The position numbers and the translations under genes were made by a program. This document shows, one piece after another, positions 11,853 through 13,853 of a stretch of 13,853 nt of DNA. Origin of the DNA: Candidatus Borrarchaeota archaeon. GTDB taxonomy: Archaea > Asgardarchaeota > Sifarchaeia > Borrarchaeales > Borrarchaeaceae. Each line of letters starts with the position of its first letter. Positions within the stretch are counted from its first letter, which is position 1. Location: positions 1 to 13,853 of the forward strand of contig JAEORY010000052.1 of NCBI GenBank assembly GCA_016840645.1. The letters run 5' to 3'. The notes beneath the pieces were generated by a model. It had not been told where the DNA came from and did not search any database. It saw only the letters and a list, made by a program, of their open reading frames with translations.

Positions 11853-12611
11853 CTATTTATTAATTACGATTACTGCTACTCCTTGTGGCGCATCAATAGT
11901 TATAATAATTGGTCTGAGAACTGTTATAGGATCGGCCCACCTTGAATAAATTCCCCATTTAGTAAAGCTAACTACCGTTACATACTGGTCTTGATTTGTA
12001 ACCCCGTCCCATAGCTCTGTTACAGGTACTGTAATTGCAGGAGGATTTACTAAAGGATCAGTGTGGGATATTGTTCGTATAACTTCGTAATCGCCAGTAG
12101 CTTTCATAGACCTTTGAAGATTCCAGCCAACAATACGTTCAGGATCAGTATTATTCCATGTGAAGATATAGTTATCGCCTACTACTTCCATTTGTAATAC
12201 AGCCTTAGCTGGTCGAGTCATATTAGATTCCCAAGTTGCTACTTCAGAATCTTCGCTAAAGTGTTCCTTACTATCTATTTCAGCATAAGCTCGTGCAACT
12301 AAATACATAGTTTTATTTACAAAAGCTTCTGCAGGATATTCAATAATTGTTTCAATAGGTATACTGTTACCGTCTTCATCATACTGCTGATCTACGATTT
12401 TTACTGGCTTAGCATAGTCAAATGTATTTACAGTATCAGAAATATAAAAATAAACTTTTTGCCAATTCTCTTTTCCATTAGCTTCATTATCCACTTTATT
12501 ATTAGCATCCCAAGTAACTTGAACTTGAACTTGGACTGTTTCTTGAGCTATTGGTGTTTCAGGGCTAAGCAGTAATAAAAATAGAACTGGGATTAAAGTA
12601 GTTATTTTCAT
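11853..12611 (-). CDS. Secreted protein with two fibronectin III-like domains
   Basis: The 252-residue product begins with a typical Sec signal peptide: MK, hydrophobic LIPVLFLLLLS, and a PIA site predicted to be cut after Ala22. The mature part reads as two Ig-like beta-sandwiches of fibronectin III type: about 27-128 (VQVTWDA...KVYFYIS...TMYLVARAYAEID) and about 134-232 (YIFTWNNTDP...GWNLQRS...QYVTVVSFTKWGIYSRWADPITV). No lipobox cysteine, no catalytic motif. ATG 12611 overlaps the previous stop by 4 nt; AAGGA lies 11 nt upstream. A phage protein with a signal peptide is uncommon and suggests export to the host envelope, for example surface alteration, exclusion of other phages, or lysis. 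Role inferred, not shown. Confidence 0.8.
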   Translation of the reverse strand: MKITTLIPVLFLLLLSPETPIAQETVQVQVQVTWDANNKVDNEANGKENWQKVYFYISDTVNTFDYAKPVKIVDQQYDEDGNSIPIETIIEYPAEAFVNKTMYLVARAYAEIDSKEHFSEDSEVATWESNMTRPAKAVLQMEVVGDNYIFTWNNTDPERIVGWNLQRSMKATGDYEVIRTISHTDPLVNPPAITVPVTELWDGVTNQDQYVTVVSFTKWGIYSRWADPITVLRPIIITIDAPQGVAVIVINK

Positions 12612-13018
12612 TTATGGTGAATCCTTATATCTTCGAGAATTTCTTTTACGATTTCTTCTCTAGTAGCAGATCTTCTCTTCATCATATTAACTTCTTCGCG
12701 GGTATAAGTTTTTAACTCATGAACATCTTCTTGAATTTTCTGGGTCTTATTAATTAAGCGCTCCTGAACAACTTCTATATTATGTAACTTTTTAATAGCT
12801 GTATTAGAGCTAACTATAGATAGGGAAAACAAACTAACAACTGTAGTTATAATTAAACTTATTGCCCATTTAAAAGACATAAAAGGCACTGGTTTAAGGT
12901 TCTCTAAATTGTCAATTCGTTTTCCCATATCAATAAATAGAACTTCATGGGCTCGGTGATCAATACAAGCCCGTCGCTCTATTCCATCCCAGTTATTACC
13001 GTTATTTTTTGCTGTCAT
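12608..13018 (-). CDS. One-pass membrane coiled-coil protein
   Basis: The 136-residue product has a charged N-terminus with NWDGIERRA (9-17), a word seen in many small phage membrane proteins, then one membrane span (about 48-72, WAISLIITTVVSLFSLSIVS) and a long helical, coiled-coil tail (about 75-130). The N-terminus is probably cytoplasmic and the tail periplasmic or extracellular, a topology shared by some holin- or i-spanin-like lysis proteins. No endolysin is seen in the window, so a lysis role is only a possibility. Start ATG 13018 overlaps the upstream gene by 17 nt and has no strong ribosome site; coupling is likely. It overlaps the FN3 gene by 4 nt. Confidence 0.75.
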   Translation of the reverse strand: MTAKNNGNNWDGIERRACIDHRAHEVLFIDMGKRIDNLENLKPVPFMSFKWAISLIITTVVSLFSLSIVSSNTAIKKLHNIEVVQERLINKTQKIQEDVHELKTYTREEVNMMKRRSATREEIVKEILEDIRIHHK

Positions 13019-13388
13019 TTTCAGTAATAGCTCTCAAAATCGTAGCCTCTGCCAAAGAAAGATTTGGCCATGAAGCCTTAATTGCGACTTTTTGTCCAGG
13101 GATCTCAATTTCTACAGCATTCAGCTTATTGATAGCCTCCTGGGCTCTAACTGAAGATTCAGGATCTGGATACTGTACTTGGCCGTTAGGTTGTATTTTT
13201 CCACCTGTATCTTCGATGACTTTCTGAAGTTGCGGATTATATACCTGTAGCTTATTTTGAATCTCTTGCACAATATCCGCTAACCGAAAAGCGTCATCAA
13301 TTGGAAACTGCCGTTCAGGATCTGCAAAAAGTTTTCCGACAATGGGTGAATTAAAGGCACTGGCTTGAGCGTTAGTCAATTTAATCAT
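13002..13388 (-). CDS. DUF1617-like phage protein, 128 aa
   Basis: The product begins MIKLTNAQ and carries FRLADIVQEIQNKLQVYNPQLQKVIEDTGG (about 35-64), followed later by VEIEIPGQKV (91-100) and LSLAEATILRAI (110-121). This order, an N-terminal helix pair, a variable loop and a short beta strand before a final helix, fits the DUF1617 group found near phage tail genes. ATG 13388 is chosen because AAGGAAG lies 5 nt upstream; ATG 13403 has no ribosome site. It follows the virion protein gene by 25 nt. Function unknown, structural neighbourhood suggested by context. Confidence 0.7.
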   Translation of the reverse strand: MIKLTNAQASAFNSPIVGKLFADPERQFPIDDAFRLADIVQEIQNKLQVYNPQLQKVIEDTGGKIQPNGQVQYPDPESSVRAQEAINKLNAVEIEIPGQKVAIKASWPNLSLAEATILRAITENDSKK

Positions 13389-13413
13389 GGTTCTTCCTTT
13401 CATTGGAGGGTTG

Positions 13414-13851
13414 TTAAGTTGGGTTAAATCCCCAACCGGTTAAATAAATATAAAAATCTGTTGTATTCACACCTACTGGTATTGCATTCCATGCTAAATC
13501 AAAACGTAGGCTACTGTCAACGGGAATTTTAATTCCACAATTCACTTGTGCCATTGCTGCATTAGCACTTGAATCTTCATATGTAACAAGCTTAGAAATG
13601 TTAGTTGCTGGCCCCTCACCCACTGAAGAGCCTGTTTGTCTTACGTATACTTTAGAAGTTACTTTAACACCAGCACCAGCTAATGAATCTTCGCATTGAT
13701 GCTGTATCTTAATTTCAATCCAATCTACGTCTGTTGGCACATCGTCTAATGCGGTCCAGATAGCAGAGGCACCACTTCCAGTAGGGCCAACACTAAACCA
13801 AGTGGTGGGTAAACCGGAATAATTTAAGTGAGTAGTACTAATAACAGGATC
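13414..13851 (-). CDS. C-terminal part of a probable virion (tail or fibre) protein, partial
   Basis: The minus-strand frame is open from the stop at 13414-13416 to the window edge, 145 codons; the GTG at 13740 is not a needed start. The sequence is Gly/Ser/Thr/Ala-rich with alternating hydrophobics (WFSVGPTGSGASAIW, VKVTSKVYVRQTGSS, RFDLAWNAIPVG, DFYIYLTGWG), the look of beta-rich phage decoration, tail or fibre domains. There are two cysteines and no enzyme motif. Its place at the head of the visible late operon supports a structural role. The protein continues outside the window. Confidence 0.7.
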   Translation of the reverse strand, partial: DPVISTTHLNYSGLPTTWFSVGPTGSGASAIWTALDDVPTDVDWIEIKIQHQCEDSLAGAGVKVTSKVYVRQTGSSVGEGPATNISKLVTYEDSSANAAMAQVNCGIKIPVDSSLRFDLAWNAIPVGVNTTDFYIYLTGWGFNPT

Positions 13852-13853
13852 AC

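Noticed and set aside
1..13853. CRISPR arrays, tRNA or rRNA genes, insertion sequences, attachment sites
   Set aside because: On reading I saw no regularly spaced repeats, no cloverleaf-like segment, no transposase and no integrase with flanking direct repeats. A tRNAscan or repeat search would be the decisive test.

Overview
The window is about 13.9 kb of a tailed double-stranded DNA bacteriophage genome (or a prophage or metagenomic phage contig). The evidence is tight operons with 4 to 26 nt overlaps, many tiny genes, a replication cassette of well-known phage families, and phage-type late genes on the opposite strand. Shine-Dalgarno sequences are strong (for example AAAGGAGGTGAT before the gene at 4198), so the host is a bacterium. 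Sampled lines of ordinary genes are about 38-40% GC. Nothing visible fixes the host.

Plus strand, 1-11420, is the DNA metabolism arm. It opens with the tail of an unknown gene, a 28-residue membrane microprotein and a coiled-coil protein. A RecB/Cas4-like nuclease (DUF2800) follows. Next is a GC-richer cassette (about 1890-2612): a winged-helix-like protein with a very acidic tail, carrying its own promoter and a strong terminator. Then comes a nucleotide-pool block: a DUF5664-type dATP/dGTP pyrophosphohydrolase, a divergent ThyX and a MazG/dUTPase-like protein. Two small proteins lead to a DUF2815 DNA-binding protein, a zinc-finger protein, a family A DNA polymerase with proofreading domain, a zinc-ribbon protein overlapping a VRR-NUC nuclease, and an ATP-dependent DNA ligase. 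After a 32-residue membrane microprotein, a 173-nt regulatory gap holds a perfect 16-bp inverted repeat and a TATAAT box. It is followed by an HNH-neighbourhood small protein, an SNF2-type helicase and three small genes.

Minus strand, 13853-11489 (read right to left), is the end of a late operon: the C-terminus of a probable virion protein, a DUF1617-like protein, a one-TM coiled-coil protein, a secreted protein with two fibronectin III-like domains, and two small proteins, one of which is a 49-residue highly basic ORF. The two operons converge at a 13-bp stem hairpin (11428-11465).

Together the plus-strand genes supply polymerase, helicase, ligase, nucleases, DNA-binding proteins and dNTP control, enough for most of a phage replisome. 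The least explained parts are the self-contained GC-rich cassette, the ThyX with altered substrate-motif residues beside two pyrophosphohydrolases, the out-of-frame zinc-ribbon/VRR-NUC overlap, the inverted repeat at 8856-8919 and the secreted FN3 protein.
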